A DNA stretch of 36,486 bases from Aestuariivita boseongensis (GCF_001262635.1 NZ_JXYH01000039.1:1-36486), one strand, 5' to 3'. Shown: positions 1 through 9,678, counted from the first letter of the stretch. Translations and numbers: made by a program. The notes: generated by a model from the sequence alone, not told the origin.

Positions 1-1
1 T

Positions 2-3000
2 CCGGATGGCAAGCCCTGGGTTGTCATCGGCCGGCCCGGATCGGATGAGGCTGCATTGCTCAAGGCGCTGGCCGCGCGCGGGGTTGATGCGCGGCTTCTG
101 GATCGCGCCACGCTGGCCGGTGGTCTGTCGGACGCGCTGGATGAGGCGCTGGGCGATGAGATGGCCGATGGCGCCATCGGCGGGCTGATCTATGCCCCCG
201 CGCTAGATCTGCCCGTGGCCCAAGACAGCACCTCACCCGACGCTCTTTTCGATCCGATCAACGCCATCGTCAGCGACCTGATCGCGCTGGGCGATTTCGT
301 CGAATATCACCGCGCCAGCGAAGCCGGGCTTGCCCGCGTCGTTGTCCTGACCAGCGGAGCCTATCCGGATGCAGGCGCTTGGGCCCCGGCCCGCGCCTTG
401 GCGCAATCGCCGGTGCTGGCGGTCACGCGGGTTCTGGCCTCGGAACTGCCGGAATATGATATCCGCCATGCCGATATCGCGCCCGATGCCGAAGACGCGA
501 TGGAGGCGCTGGCCGATTACGCGCTCTCGGACACGACGGAAACCGAGGTGCTGTTCACCGATGGCGGACCCCTTGCCCCACGCCTGCAAAAGGTCGAAGG
601 CGATGCCCTTGATCCGCGCATCCTGACCGTTGACAACACGACGCACGACACCAATTTCCACGCCACCATGCGCCAGCCCGGTGCGATCGACGATATCGAC
701 CTTTGGGAGCTGCCGCAGGAACCGCTGGGCCCCGATCAGGTGCGCGTGCGCATCGCCGCCGTGGGCCTGAATTTCCGCGATATCATGGCGGTGACCGGGC
801 TGCTTCCGGCCGAAGCCGAACCCGATCCGGCCTGGCAGAACCTGGGCCTTGAATTCGGCGCCGTTGTGGATGCCGTGGGCGAAAATGTCACCGGTTTCAA
901 ACCCGGCGACCGGGTGATGGGCATGCAGCGCCGCTGCCTGCAGCGCTTCATGGTGCTGGACCCGATCGCGCTCACGCGCGTGCCTGACCACATCTCTCTG
1001 GAAGAGGCGGCGACGATCCCCTCGGCCTTTGCCACGGCGCATTATGCGCTGAACCATGTGGGCCGGATGCAAGCCGGTGAGCGTGTCTTCATCCACGTGG
1101 CCACGGGCGGCGTCGGCACCGCGGCGGTACAGCTGGCCCAGGCGGCGGGGGCCGAGATTTTCGCCACCGCGGGCAATCCGAAGAAACGCAGGATCCTGAA
1201 GGATCTGGGCGTGCCCCATGTGATGGATTCACGATCGCTGAAATTTGCAGATGACGTCACGCGCATCACGAAGGGCGCCGGTGTGGATGTACTTCTGAAC
1301 TCCCTGCCCGGCGATTACATCACCAAGGGTCTTGATATCATGGCCCCTTATGGCCGTTTCCTCGAGATCGGCAAGCGCGATGTCTATGCCGACAGCGCGG
1401 TGGGCATGAAGGCCCTGCGCAAGAACGTGACGCTGGCGGTGCTGGATCTGGCCGCCATGGGCCAGGAACGGCCCGAGCTTCTGGCCCGCCTGATGGCCGA
1501 GCTGGCCGACAAATTCGCCAATCGCGGCCTTGCCCCCCTGCCCCTGACCACCTTCCCGATCGGCCGGATCGGCGACGCGTTCCGCTTCATGAGCCAGGCG
1601 CGCCATGTGGGCAAGGTTGTGGTCACCCTGGATGAGCCGCAATTCCGCATCCGCCGCGATGCGAACCGGCCCGTGACGCTGGACCGGGGCGCATCCTATC
1701 TGGTCACCGGCGGCACGGGCGGCTTTGGCCTGACCATCGCCGATTGGCTCAGCCGAGCGGGTGCGGGCAAGCTGTATCTGGCCTCACGGTCGGGCACGGT
1801 TGGCCCGGAAGACCAGCCGCGCCTTGACGCGATCACAGCGCGCGGCACGCAGGTCGAGGCGATCTCGCTTGATATCACGGATGCCGAAGCGACGCAGGCA
1901 TTCGTTGCCAAGGCCGCAAAGGGCGACAGCCCCCTGCGCGGCGCGATCCACGCGGCTGCCGTGATCAAGGATGGCTTCATCACCCAGCTGACGCCCGACA
2001 TGATCAGCGACGTCTTGCGCCCCAAGGTGCTGGGCGGCTGGGCGCTGCATCAGGCCTTTGCGCAGGCGGGCGTTCAGCCCGACTTCCTGGTCGGGTTTTC
2101 CTCCATCGCGCAGGTGATCGGATCGGGCGGTCAGGCGAACTATGTGGCCGCCAACGCCTTTCTTGAGGCGCTGGCCGCCTATCGCCGGTCCCAAGGCCAG
2201 GCCGGCACAGCGATCAATTGGGGCGCCATGGCGGAATCGGGTTTTGTCGCCCGGAACGAGGGGCTTGCGAATTACCTTGAATTCGTGGGGCTTGCGGGGC
2301 TGACCGATGCCGACACCGACAAGGGCATGGAAATCGCCCTGTCGCGCGATATCGGGCAATTCGTCTATGCCAATGTGGACTGGGCGCAGCTGGGTCAGGC
2401 CAACCGCGCCTTGGGCCGCAGCGCCCGGTTCGCGCCGATGCTGCAGAAAGACAGCGGCGGCAATACCGAGGTCCGCGCGCGATTGATGACGCTATCGGGC
2501 GATGCATTGCTGGAGGCCGCGAAAGACTTCATCGTCGATGAAGTCAGCAGCGTTCTGAAAGTCGATGCCAGCGCGATCCAGACCGACCGGCAGATGAGCG
2601 AGCTGGGCCTTGATTCCCTGTCCTCTTTCGAGCTGAAAATGCGCGTGGAATCCGCGCTGGACGTCATGTTGCCCGTGTCGAAATTCCTGCAGGCGCCGTC
2701 GATCGACGAACTGGCCGCGCTCTTGTCCGATGAGGTCACCAGGATGGTCGCGGCCGAGGCGGCGGCGGCTTCTGCCACCGATCAGGTGGATGGCACCGGC
2801 GAAAGCGGTGGGCCGGCCCGGCAGGTCGTGCTGGCCTCGAACGCGCAGATTGGTACCATTTCCACAACGCTTGCCCCGATGTCGTCGCGGGATGCGAAGG
2901 CTGGGATGAAACACAGCGTAGCCGTGAAACTGCCCAAAGGCACAGAGCGGACGGATGCCGAAAAGGCCCTGGCCAAGCTGCTGCGCCGCCACCCGATGCT

Positions 3001-3958
3001 GCGCGCACAGGTCACCGGCGACAGCGACACTGGCGCGCTGGGCTTTGACGCGGAATACAGCCTGCAAACCGGTGATGGAGCGCAGCCGCTGGATGTGGCG
3101 CAGGGCGAGCTGTTCCGCGCCTCCTTGGCGGGATCGCGGATCATCCTGCAGATGCATGACGCGGTGGCCGACGCGGCCTCTGCCCGCCTGCTGGCAGACG
3201 AACTGAAGGCGCTGATGGCGGGCACTGATCTGCCACGCGCCGCGACCGCGAAGACGGTCAAAGCCCTGCCCGCGCGCCTGCGCTATGACCCGGAAAGCCC
3301 GCAGGGGCAAAGGGATCGGTCGTTCTTTTACTACACGCTGGCCGATGGGGCCGCTCAGGTGCCCTTCGCCACGCGCACGCGCCCGCTTCTGCCCGCCAGC
3401 CTGGGCCGCGATCACGGACCTGCGGGCGTGGTGACGGGCTCCTGCCCCAAAACCAGCGAGGCCGAGGCGATGACCGCCCTTGCCCTGGCCCTGCGCGCCG
3501 CCACTCATAGCGGAGGCAATGTGCTGATGGCGCGCGTCGCCCGCGCCACGGCGCTTTTGCCCAATGCGCCCTGTGCCGGACCCTTCAGCCTGACACAGCC
3601 TGTGCTTGTCCGACCCGCCTCTGCCGATCCTCTGGCCCGGATCAAGCTGGAGCGTACACTGGCCGCAATCGGCGACCACCCCAGTTTCGACAGCTACAGC
3701 GCAACGGATGTGTTTGCCGACTGGTTCGACAAATGGGGCGTCACACCCTTCCAGATCGCGTTCCAAAGCTGCACCGGCACCGATCTGAAACAGCCCATCA
3801 CAGGCACCCGGCACGACCTGCTTCTGCAGATGGCAGGCACGAAATACCGGCTGATCTATGATGCGGATGTTGTGACGGAAGATGAGGTCGCTGCGATCAC
3901 CAGCGGGTTGGAAGAGGCGTTGAACCACACGCAAAACGCCGCGCTGTCCGATGCCTGA
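2..3958 (+). CDS. Reducing type I polyketide synthase, C-terminal part (partial)
   Basis: This is the 3' part of a large multidomain synthase; the frame is open to the left edge, so KS, AT and DH domains presumably lie outside the window. Visible domains in order: a degenerate structural KR half (nt 2 to about 690); an enoyl reductase of the medium-chain dehydrogenase type (about 693-1650, NADPH motif ATGGVGTAAVQ); a ketoreductase (about 1690-2300, TGGTGGFG, with Ser, Tyr and Asn of the active site in GFSSIA and QANYVAANAF); an acyl carrier domain (about 2510-2740, phosphopantetheine Ser codon 2615-2617 in LGLDSLSS); an Ala-rich linker; and a C-terminal condensation-like domain (about 2860-3955). 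The last domain keeps an RRHPMLR motif but has HDAVADA where HHxxxDG is expected, so it is probably not catalytic in the usual way. No thioesterase is visible, so release must use another enzyme or this terminal domain. The last 8 nt overlap the sulfotransferase start. Domain calls are firm; the product is unknown. Confidence 0.95.
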   Translation, partial: PDGKPWVVIGRPGSDEAALLKALAARGVDARLLDRATLAGGLSDALDEALGDEMADGAIGGLIYAPALDLPVAQDSTSPDALFDPINAIVSDLIALGDFVEYHRASEAGLARVVVLTSGAYPDAGAWAPARALAQSPVLAVTRVLASELPEYDIRHADIAPDAEDAMEALADYALSDTTETEVLFTDGGPLAPRLQKVEGDALDPRILTVDNTTHDTNFHATMRQPGAIDDIDLWELPQEPLGPDQVRVRIAAVGLNFRDIMAVTGLLPAEAEPDPAWQNLGLEFGAVVDAVGENVTGFKPGDRVMGMQRRCLQRFMVLDPIALTRVPDHISLEEAATIPSAFATAHYALNHVGRMQAGERVFIHVATGGVGTAAVQLAQAAGAEIFATAGNPKKRRILKDLGVPHVMDSRSLKFADDVTRITKGAGVDVLLNSLPGDYITKGLDIMAPYGRFLEIGKRDVYADSAVGMKALRKNVTLAVLDLAAMGQERPELLARLMAELADKFANRGLAPLPLTTFPIGRIGDAFRFMSQARHVGKVVVTLDEPQFRIRRDANRPVTLDRGASYLVTGGTGGFGLTIADWLSRAGAGKLYLASRSGTVGPEDQPRLDAITARGTQVEAISLDITDAEATQAFVAKAAKGDSPLRGAIHAAAVIKDGFITQLTPDMISDVLRPKVLGGWALHQAFAQAGVQPDFLVGFSSIAQVIGSGGQANYVAANAFLEALAAYRRSQGQAGTAINWGAMAESGFVARNEGLANYLEFVGLAGLTDADTDKGMEIALSRDIGQFVYANVDWAQLGQANRALGRSARFAPMLQKDSGGNTEVRARLMTLSGDALLEAAKDFIVDEVSSVLKVDASAIQTDRQMSELGLDSLSSFELKMRVESALDVMLPVSKFLQAPSIDELAALLSDEVTRMVAAEAAAASATDQVDGTGESGGPARQVVLASNAQIGTISTTLAPMSSRDAKAGMKHSVAVKLPKGTERTDAEKALAKLLRRHPMLRAQVTGDSDTGALGFDAEYSLQTGDGAQPLDVAQGELFRASLAGSRIILQMHDAVADAASARLLADELKALMAGTDLPRAATAKTVKALPARLRYDPESPQGQRDRSFFYYTLADGAAQVPFATRTRPLLPASLGRDHGPAGVVTGSCPKTSEAEAMTALALALRAATHSGGNVLMARVARATALLPNAPCAGPFSLTQPVLVRPASADPLARIKLERTLAAIGDHPSFDSYSATDVFADWFDKWGVTPFQIAFQSCTGTDLKQPITGTRHDLLLQMAGTKYRLIYDADVVTEDEVAAITSGLEEALNHTQNAALSDA

Positions 3959-5123
3959 CGACCCTTCGCTGCCGCGTCTTGATCCGAAAGACTATGGCTA
4001 TGGCCGGTTCGCACCCCGGATCTGGCACGGCATGACCTTTCAAAGCCTGGCCCGCCTTCTGCGCGGCAATCTGGGCCGGATCACACCCGATCGCTATGGC
4101 GTGGTGGCCTCGGCCCTGGTGCTCAGCCTGGGGAACTCGTTTCTCAAGGCGGTCAGCGACCTGATCTATGGCCGGCGTCTGGCGCGGGTCAGGATCGACC
4201 CCGACCCGGTTTTCATCCTGGGCTATTGGCGGTCGGGCACGACCTGGCTGAACCAGCTTCTGGCCTGCGATCCCCGCTTTGCCTCGCCCACCGGGCTGCA
4301 GGTCTTCATGCCGGACGGGTTTCTGGTGGCGCGCTGGGGCATCAAGCCTTTCGTGGGCAAATGGCTTCCGGAAACGCGGCCCATGGACAATGTCGCCCTG
4401 ACCGTCGACACCGCCGAGGAGGACGAGGTCGCCCTTGCCATCAGCGGCGCGCCCTCCATCCTCAGATCCGCGGCTTTTCCGGGTCACGAGGTATCCGACG
4501 CGGCCCCCTTTCTGAGCGATCTCAACCCGCAGGCCCGCGCCAGATGGGCGCACCATTGGGACGCCTTTCTGAGGAAGGTTCAGTTCGTGAACCCCTCGAA
4601 ATGGCTGCTTCTCAAGTCACCGGGTCATACCACGCGCCTGCCGGAAATCCTCAGGCGTTTTCCGAACGCGCGCTTCATCTATATCACGCGCGATCCCTAC
4701 AAGATCCTGCAATCCGCAACAAAAACGCGTTTGGCGCTGTCGGCCACGCAGGGCCTGTCCAGCGGCGGGTTGGATCCCGATGACGCCGCGCGGGAAAGTT
4801 TTCGTCGCTTCCGCGCCTTTCACGACAAGTTTTTCGACGATCAGCACCTTATCCCGCAAGGCTCCCTGTCTTTCGTGAAATACGAAGACCTGCGGGAAAA
4901 CCCCGTCGCTGAAATGCGTCGCATCTATGACGAGCTTGGGCTTGGTGGGTTCGACACGCTGGAGCCCCGCCTGCGCGGGTATCTTGACAGTCTCAAGGGA
5001 TATCAGACCAACAGCTACACACTTGACCCGAAGCTGGAAGAGCGGATCTGGCACGAAGCACGGGCCTATTTCGACCGCTTCGGCTATCAGCGGCTGACCG
5101 ACCGCCCAGAGGTGCCTGCGTGA
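3951..5123 (+). CDS. Sulfotransferase (PAPS-dependent)
   Basis: A 390-residue protein predicted to transfer a sulfuryl group from PAPS to a hydroxyl group. The 5'-phosphosulfate-binding loop is GYWRSGTTWLN near residues 91-101, and the 3'-phosphate-binding element is FIYITRDPYKILQS near residue 242. This combination is typical of the Sulfotransfer_1/3 family. No signal peptide is evident, so it should act in the cytosol or at the inner membrane face. The ATG at 3951 lies inside the end of the polyketide synthase gene (8-nt overlap) and the stop overlaps the GTG of the RND exporter, so the three genes appear to be translated as one unit. From this context I infer that the substrate is the polyketide or a lipid carrying it. 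A tyrosine or glycolipid sulfotransferase role cannot be excluded. Confidence 0.88.
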   Translation: MPDDPSLPRLDPKDYGYGRFAPRIWHGMTFQSLARLLRGNLGRITPDRYGVVASALVLSLGNSFLKAVSDLIYGRRLARVRIDPDPVFILGYWRSGTTWLNQLLACDPRFASPTGLQVFMPDGFLVARWGIKPFVGKWLPETRPMDNVALTVDTAEEDEVALAISGAPSILRSAAFPGHEVSDAAPFLSDLNPQARARWAHHWDAFLRKVQFVNPSKWLLLKSPGHTTRLPEILRRFPNARFIYITRDPYKILQSATKTRLALSATQGLSSGGLDPDDAARESFRRFRAFHDKFFDDQHLIPQGSLSFVKYEDLRENPVAEMRRIYDELGLGGFDTLEPRLRGYLDSLKGYQTNSYTLDPKLEERIWHEARAYFDRFGYQRLTDRPEVPA

Positions 5124-7399
5124 GCGCAGCCGACCGTATCACGGCCTGGATTTTCGCCAGCCAGAAGGGGCTTCTTGTCACGATATTGCTGCTGTTTCTG
5201 GCGCTGATCGCAGGGCTCCCGCATCTGCGCTTTGGCGATGACAACCGGAATTTCCTTGGGGCTGGCAACGCGGATTACCTGCAGATCCAGAAGATCGAAG
5301 ACGCTTATGCGCAATCGACCACCACGATGATCATGGTGATCCCGCCCGAAGGCACCGCGTTTGAGCCCGCCACTCTGGACGCGCTGCGCCGGATGACCAC
5401 CGACAGCTGGCAGACGCCTTATGTCCTGCGCGTGGATTCAGCGGTGAATTACAGCCATTCCTATGCCGAAGGCGAAGACATCATCGTCGAACCCCTGCTG
5501 GAGGAAGATGTCGATGTCACGCCAGAGATGGCCGCGCGTTTCGCCGATATCGCACCCGGCTCGGACGAGCTGGTCAATCGCCTGATCGCCGCCGATGGTC
5601 GGGCTTACGGGATCAGCATCGACGTCGTCCTGCCCGATGGCGTACCCGAAGCACGGCGCGACGTGGCGGATTTTCTGGCCGGCCAGCGTGCGGAATGGGC
5701 CGCGGATTATCCCGGGTTCGAATTTCGCAGCACCGGCAGCGTGCTGGGCGGCCTGACGCTGGCCCAGGCCGCGCGGGACGATGCGATCACGCTGGTGCCC
5801 CTGGCCTTTGTGGCAGCCATTGCGCTTCTGGCGTTGTTCATCCGCTCGGCCCGCGCGGTGATCGCCAGCACGCTGATCGTGGGGGCCGCCACATTGGCCA
5901 CCTTCGGGGTCGCGGGATGGCTGGGCATCCAGCTGACCGCCGGGACGGCAATCAGCCCCTTGGCGGTGATGGTGCTGACCTCGGCCTCCTGCGTGCACAT
6001 GACCCTGGCCTGGATCCGCGAGCGTGAAACGGACGATCCGCACCCGGCCACCCTGCGCGCACTCAGCACCAATCTTGCGCCCATTACCGTGGCCACGGTG
6101 ACCACCGCCATCGGATTTCTGGGCCTGAACTTCGCCGATTCCCCGCCCCTGCGCGAGATGGGCGATATCGTGGCCATCGGACTGATCTTCGGGCTGGCGG
6201 CCGTCTTTGTCGTCCTGCCCTTCACACTGGCCCGCGCCGCACCCGGCAGCCCTGCGCCCAAAACCCTTCTGAACCATGCCATGATGGAGGGGCTTGCGCA
6301 CCGCGTTCTGGCCACCCGCATGGTCTGGCTGATCGTCTTTCCGGCGGTGATCGCCGTGTCGATCCTGGGCATCACCCGCATCGGCTTTGACGACAACATG
6401 CTTCGCTATTTCGACGATCGGTATGAATTCCGCCGCGACACCGATGCCGTGCAGGAGCGTCTGACCGGTCTGGACAGCCTGACCTTTTCCTTTGAAGTCC
6501 CCGACGGCAGCGTGTTCGAACCCGGATTTCTGCGCGATATCGACCGCTTTACGCTCTGGCTGAAGGAGCAGGAACACGTCGTCTCGGTCAGCTCGATCAC
6601 TGACATCATCAAGCGCATGAACAAATCCATGAGCGCCGATGACCCTGCAGAAAACCGCATTGCCAACAGCCGCGAAGCCAATGCCCAGCTGATGATGTTC
6701 TATGAGCTGTCCCTGCCCATCGGGCTGGACCTGAACACCCAGATCGACGTGAGCCGCCTGCAAACCCGCGTCACCGCCTTCATCCGCTCCGAACACAGTG
6801 AAAACCTGCGCACCCTCGCCCGCGAGGCTGAGGTCTGGATGGCCCAGAACACCCCCGACACCGAGGCCATCGCAGGGGGGTACTCCATCGCCTTCGCGCG
6901 CATCACCGAACGCAACAACCGCCAGATGCTGGTTGGCTTGGGCGTGGTGCTGGCGCTGGTTTCGCTGATCCTGATGCTGACCCTGCGCGATGTGAAAATG
7001 GGTGCGATCAGCCTTGTGCCCAATCTGGTGCCCGCGCTGATGGCCTTCGGGATCTGGGGCATCACCTTTCAGGACGTCAATCTGGGCTCGACCGTCGTGA
7101 CCACCATGACCTTCGGCATCGTCGTGGACGACACCGTGCATTTCCTGATGCATTATCTCGCGCGCCGAAAACGCGGGGAACCGCCGCAAGAGGCCATGGC
7201 GCACACCTTTTCCGTCGTGGGCGCGGCCATCATCATAACGTCAATTGCTTTGATCGTGGGATTTGCGATCATGGCGCTGTCGGGCTTTGCGATTAATCAG
7301 CATATCGGGGCCCTGACCGCCATTGTCATCGGCTTCGCCCTTCTGGCCGACCTGTTGTTGTTGCCGGCCGTGTTGCTCAGGTTTGAAAGGACATCTTGA
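5120..7399 (+). CDS. MMPL-family RND lipid exporter
   Basis: A 759-residue inner-membrane protein with the duplicated RND/MMPL layout: one membrane segment at about 15-35, a large periplasmic loop, a block of about five segments at 222-375, one at about 398-418, a second loop, and a final block at about 605-755. The size suits the MMPL/HAE3 branch (hopanoid and lipid exporters), not the drug pumps of about 1000 residues. The C-terminal half has acidic residues in TM10 (TFGIVVDDTVHFLMHYLA), as expected for proton coupling. The matching TM4 stretch of the first half reads LTSASCVHMTLAWIRE and lacks the acid. The GTG start at 5120 overlaps the preceding TGA. With the LolA-like carrier and barrel downstream, it most likely moves the sulfated polyketide lipid out of the inner membrane. 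Confidence 0.92.
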   Translation: MSAADRITAWIFASQKGLLVTILLLFLALIAGLPHLRFGDDNRNFLGAGNADYLQIQKIEDAYAQSTTTMIMVIPPEGTAFEPATLDALRRMTTDSWQTPYVLRVDSAVNYSHSYAEGEDIIVEPLLEEDVDVTPEMAARFADIAPGSDELVNRLIAADGRAYGISIDVVLPDGVPEARRDVADFLAGQRAEWAADYPGFEFRSTGSVLGGLTLAQAARDDAITLVPLAFVAAIALLALFIRSARAVIASTLIVGAATLATFGVAGWLGIQLTAGTAISPLAVMVLTSASCVHMTLAWIRERETDDPHPATLRALSTNLAPITVATVTTAIGFLGLNFADSPPLREMGDIVAIGLIFGLAAVFVVLPFTLARAAPGSPAPKTLLNHAMMEGLAHRVLATRMVWLIVFPAVIAVSILGITRIGFDDNMLRYFDDRYEFRRDTDAVQERLTGLDSLTFSFEVPDGSVFEPGFLRDIDRFTLWLKEQEHVVSVSSITDIIKRMNKSMSADDPAENRIANSREANAQLMMFYELSLPIGLDLNTQIDVSRLQTRVTAFIRSEHSENLRTLAREAEVWMAQNTPDTEAIAGGYSIAFARITERNNRQMLVGLGVVLALVSLILMLTLRDVKMGAISLVPNLVPALMAFGIWGITFQDVNLGSTVVTTMTFGIVVDDTVHFLMHYLARRKRGEPPQEAMAHTFSVVGAAIIITSIALIVGFAIMALSGFAINQHIGALTAIVIGFALLADLLLLPAVLLRFERTS

Positions 7400-8193
7400 T
7401 GCGTTTCTCTGGTCTTCTCTCTGCCGCCCTTGCTGCGCTGCTTTTCGTCTCTCCGGCCCTGGCCGAGACGGCCGAGGAAAAGGGATACCGGATTTCCCGT
7501 CAAAGCGCAGATACCGAGACCGGCTTTCGGGACATGAGCGTCGAGGGCGAGATGATCCTGTACAGCGCCCGCGGCAGCACCAGCACGCGGCGCTTTACCT
7601 CGCGCACGGTGGAAAATGACGACAATCAGGGCTCAAGGTCGCTGCTGATCTTCGATTGGCCCGGCGATATCCGCAATACCGCGCTGCTGACCCATTCCTT
7701 TGACAGCGCGCGCGACGATCAATGGCTGTACCTGCCCGCCGTGCGCAAGGTGCGGCGCATTTCTTCCTCGGGGCGGTCGGGCGCCTTTGTGGGCAGCGAG
7801 TTCGCCTATGAAGACATGCTGGATCAGAATGTGGATGAATTCACCCATGTCTGGCAGCGGACCGAACCCTGCCCCAACGCGCCGGGTGCCTGCGATGTGA
7901 TCGACCGGCAGTCGAAAAACAGCTCAAGCTATTCGCTGCAGCGGGTCTGGATCGACCAGACCGACAACCGCACCCGGGTCATCCAGTATTTCGACCGCCG
8001 GGGCGCGCATCTGAAAACACTGACCATCTCGGATTACCAGAAATACAACGACGCCTATTGGCGGCCTGCGCTGATGGATATGACCAACCACCTCACCGGC
8101 AAGCGGACCGAGCTGAAATGGAGCAATTACCGCTTCGACACGGGCGTGAACCCGACCGAATTCACACCCAACGCATTGCGCAATATTCGTTGA
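7399..8193 (+). CDS. LolA-like outer-membrane lipoprotein-sorting family protein
   Basis: A 264-residue secreted protein with a clear signal peptide (MRFSGLLSAALAALLFVSPALA, cleavage probably after ALA, before ETAEEKG). The body matches the LolA-like family often annotated as outer membrane lipoprotein-sorting protein, for example RKVRRISSSGRSGAFVGSEFAYEDM followed by a long beta-rich tail. Members commonly sit beside MMPL exporters and are thought to carry lipids across the periplasm. The ATG at 7399 shares one base with the exporter's TGA and has AAGGA seven bases upstream, so I prefer it to the TTG at 7396. A weak hairpin (ACCAG/CTGGT, 8196-8211) follows the stop. The periplasmic carrier role in this cluster is inference. 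Confidence 0.82.
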   Translation: MRFSGLLSAALAALLFVSPALAETAEEKGYRISRQSADTETGFRDMSVEGEMILYSARGSTSTRRFTSRTVENDDNQGSRSLLIFDWPGDIRNTALLTHSFDSARDDQWLYLPAVRKVRRISSSGRSGAFVGSEFAYEDMLDQNVDEFTHVWQRTEPCPNAPGACDVIDRQSKNSSSYSLQRVWIDQTDNRTRVIQYFDRRGAHLKTLTISDYQKYNDAYWRPALMDMTNHLTGKRTELKWSNYRFDTGVNPTEFTPNALRNIR

Positions 8194-8312
8194 AAACCAG
8201 TTAAATCTGGTGATTTTCGGGCACAGTCCGGTGTTATGTGCCACTGTTGCGTCATGCGTTCTTGAAGCGTGGGCTGAAATGGCCTTCTGGTAGGCGCAAC
8301 AACGCGGGGGCG

Positions 8313-9671
8313 ATGGGTAAAATGACAGGCACAAAGACAACCTCCCTTTTCTGCGCGCTGGCGCTGCTGGCCCAACCGGCCTTTGCACAAAGCGCGCCAG
8401 AGATCTCGGGCCAGGTGGATATCGGGGCACGCTATTTCTTTGATGACGGGCTCTATTCCGGGCAATCGACCTCCGGGGCCTATGGCTTCGTGGGCTTCTC
8501 GCTGGAAGGCGGGTTCGGGCTTGGCAATGGCGAGGTGGCCTTCGCCCTGTCCGGTCTGGCCGAAGATACCAATGGCCGCTCTTACGCCAATATCGGCCGG
8601 CTCTATTACCGCGAGGTTTTCGACGGCTGGGATGCGCTGGCAGGCATCAACACGGAAAACTGGGGCGTGGCGGAAAGCCGGTCGCTTCTGAACGTGATGA
8701 ATCCGCGCGACAATTCCGATCCCATCGCGGGCAGCGGGCTTTTGGGCACGCCGATGGTGAACGTGAATGTGTACACCGATTACGGCACGTTCAGCGTCTA
8801 TGCGCTGACCGGGTTCGTGGAACCCAATTACGGCGGCATGGAATCGCGCTTCCGCTCCCCCATCATCCCGGACTATGACAACCCGATTTTCGAGGAAGGC
8901 GACAAGCGCCACCTGGATTACGCGCTGCGCTATTCGCACAGCTTCTCGCTGGGTCAGGGTGCGCTGGATGTGTCGGCCTCGTATTTCTCGGGCACCGACC
9001 GCAACGCGGTGTGCAGCGCAACGGGAACGGGCGCCAGCAGCTGCTATGACGCGGTCGTCACTGCACTGGGCGCACCGCCCGGCGCACCTGCCGCGGGGGC
9101 CAGTGCTGATGAATTCTGGGCCTGGATGGCTGCCAATGCAACCGATGCTCTGGTGTCGGGCGCGTCCGCCACGCCCGTCCCCGGCCTGCGCGCGCTCTAT
9201 CAGAAGATCGACCAGGTCGGCCTTTCGGCGGTTTACACCCACGAGGATCTTCAGCTGCGATTGGAAGCGATCAACCGGCAGGTGTCGGGCGGCGATTACT
9301 TTGCCGCCATCGTGGGCGGTGATTACACCTGGAACAACATCGCGGGCGGCCCCGGATCGCTGAGCGTGGCGGTCGAATACCTGTATGACGACCGCTCAAG
9401 CGCACAGGGCATCCCGATTTTCGAAGACGACGTGTTCCTGGGCCTGCAATACCGCTTTAACAACCGGCTGGATTCCACGATCAATCTCAGCATGTTCCAC
9501 GATCTGTCCAGCTCGGCCAAGCTGTATCGTCTGGGTGTCAGTTCCCGGATAACCGACCGCCTTGGGGTCGAGTTGAATGCAAGCTCGGTCGAGACCGACG
9601 GCTGGAACGATCCGCTGGCCTTTATCGGCAAAGACGATTTCTTCGAACTGAAGCTGTCGACCTATTTCTGA
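8313..9671 (+). CDS. Outer-membrane beta-barrel protein (DUF1302-like)
   Basis: A protein of about 452 residues with a signal peptide (MGKMTGTKTTSLFCALALL, ending PAFAQ), then alternating polar/aromatic strands and a C-terminal phenylalanine (KLSTYF), the usual signature of an outer-membrane barrel recognised by the BAM machinery. The segment YREVFDGWDALAGINTENWG followed by NVMNPRD resembles the strand pattern of DUF1302-type channels, which often accompany RND exporters and LolA-like carriers. I chose ATG 8313, preceded by a G-run, because it gives a proper signal peptide; an upstream in-frame start at 8238 would add 25 residues that bury it. It lies 119 bp after the LolA-like gene, in the same direction. 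A residue stretch around 255-300 is Ala/Gly-rich with two Cys and may be an external loop. Assignment to DUF1302 is tentative; the barrel call is firmer. Confidence 0.78.
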   Translation: MGKMTGTKTTSLFCALALLAQPAFAQSAPEISGQVDIGARYFFDDGLYSGQSTSGAYGFVGFSLEGGFGLGNGEVAFALSGLAEDTNGRSYANIGRLYYREVFDGWDALAGINTENWGVAESRSLLNVMNPRDNSDPIAGSGLLGTPMVNVNVYTDYGTFSVYALTGFVEPNYGGMESRFRSPIIPDYDNPIFEEGDKRHLDYALRYSHSFSLGQGALDVSASYFSGTDRNAVCSATGTGASSCYDAVVTALGAPPGAPAAGASADEFWAWMAANATDALVSGASATPVPGLRALYQKIDQVGLSAVYTHEDLQLRLEAINRQVSGGDYFAAIVGGDYTWNNIAGGPGSLSVAVEYLYDDRSSAQGIPIFEDDVFLGLQYRFNNRLDSTINLSMFHDLSSSAKLYRLGVSSRITDRLGVELNASSVETDGWNDPLAFIGKDDFFELKLSTYF

Positions 9672-9678
9672 GCGGCTG

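Noticed and set aside
2492-3934. A 480-codon open frame antisense to the polyketide synthase
   Set aside because: It mirrors the synthase codons in a GC-rich gene, has no recognisable domain and no ribosome site; the sense frame has clear domains.
5438-7204. A 588-codon open frame antisense to the MMPL exporter
   Set aside because: The product is His/Gln/Gly-rich low-complexity sequence, typical of the antisense of a hydrophobic high-GC gene.
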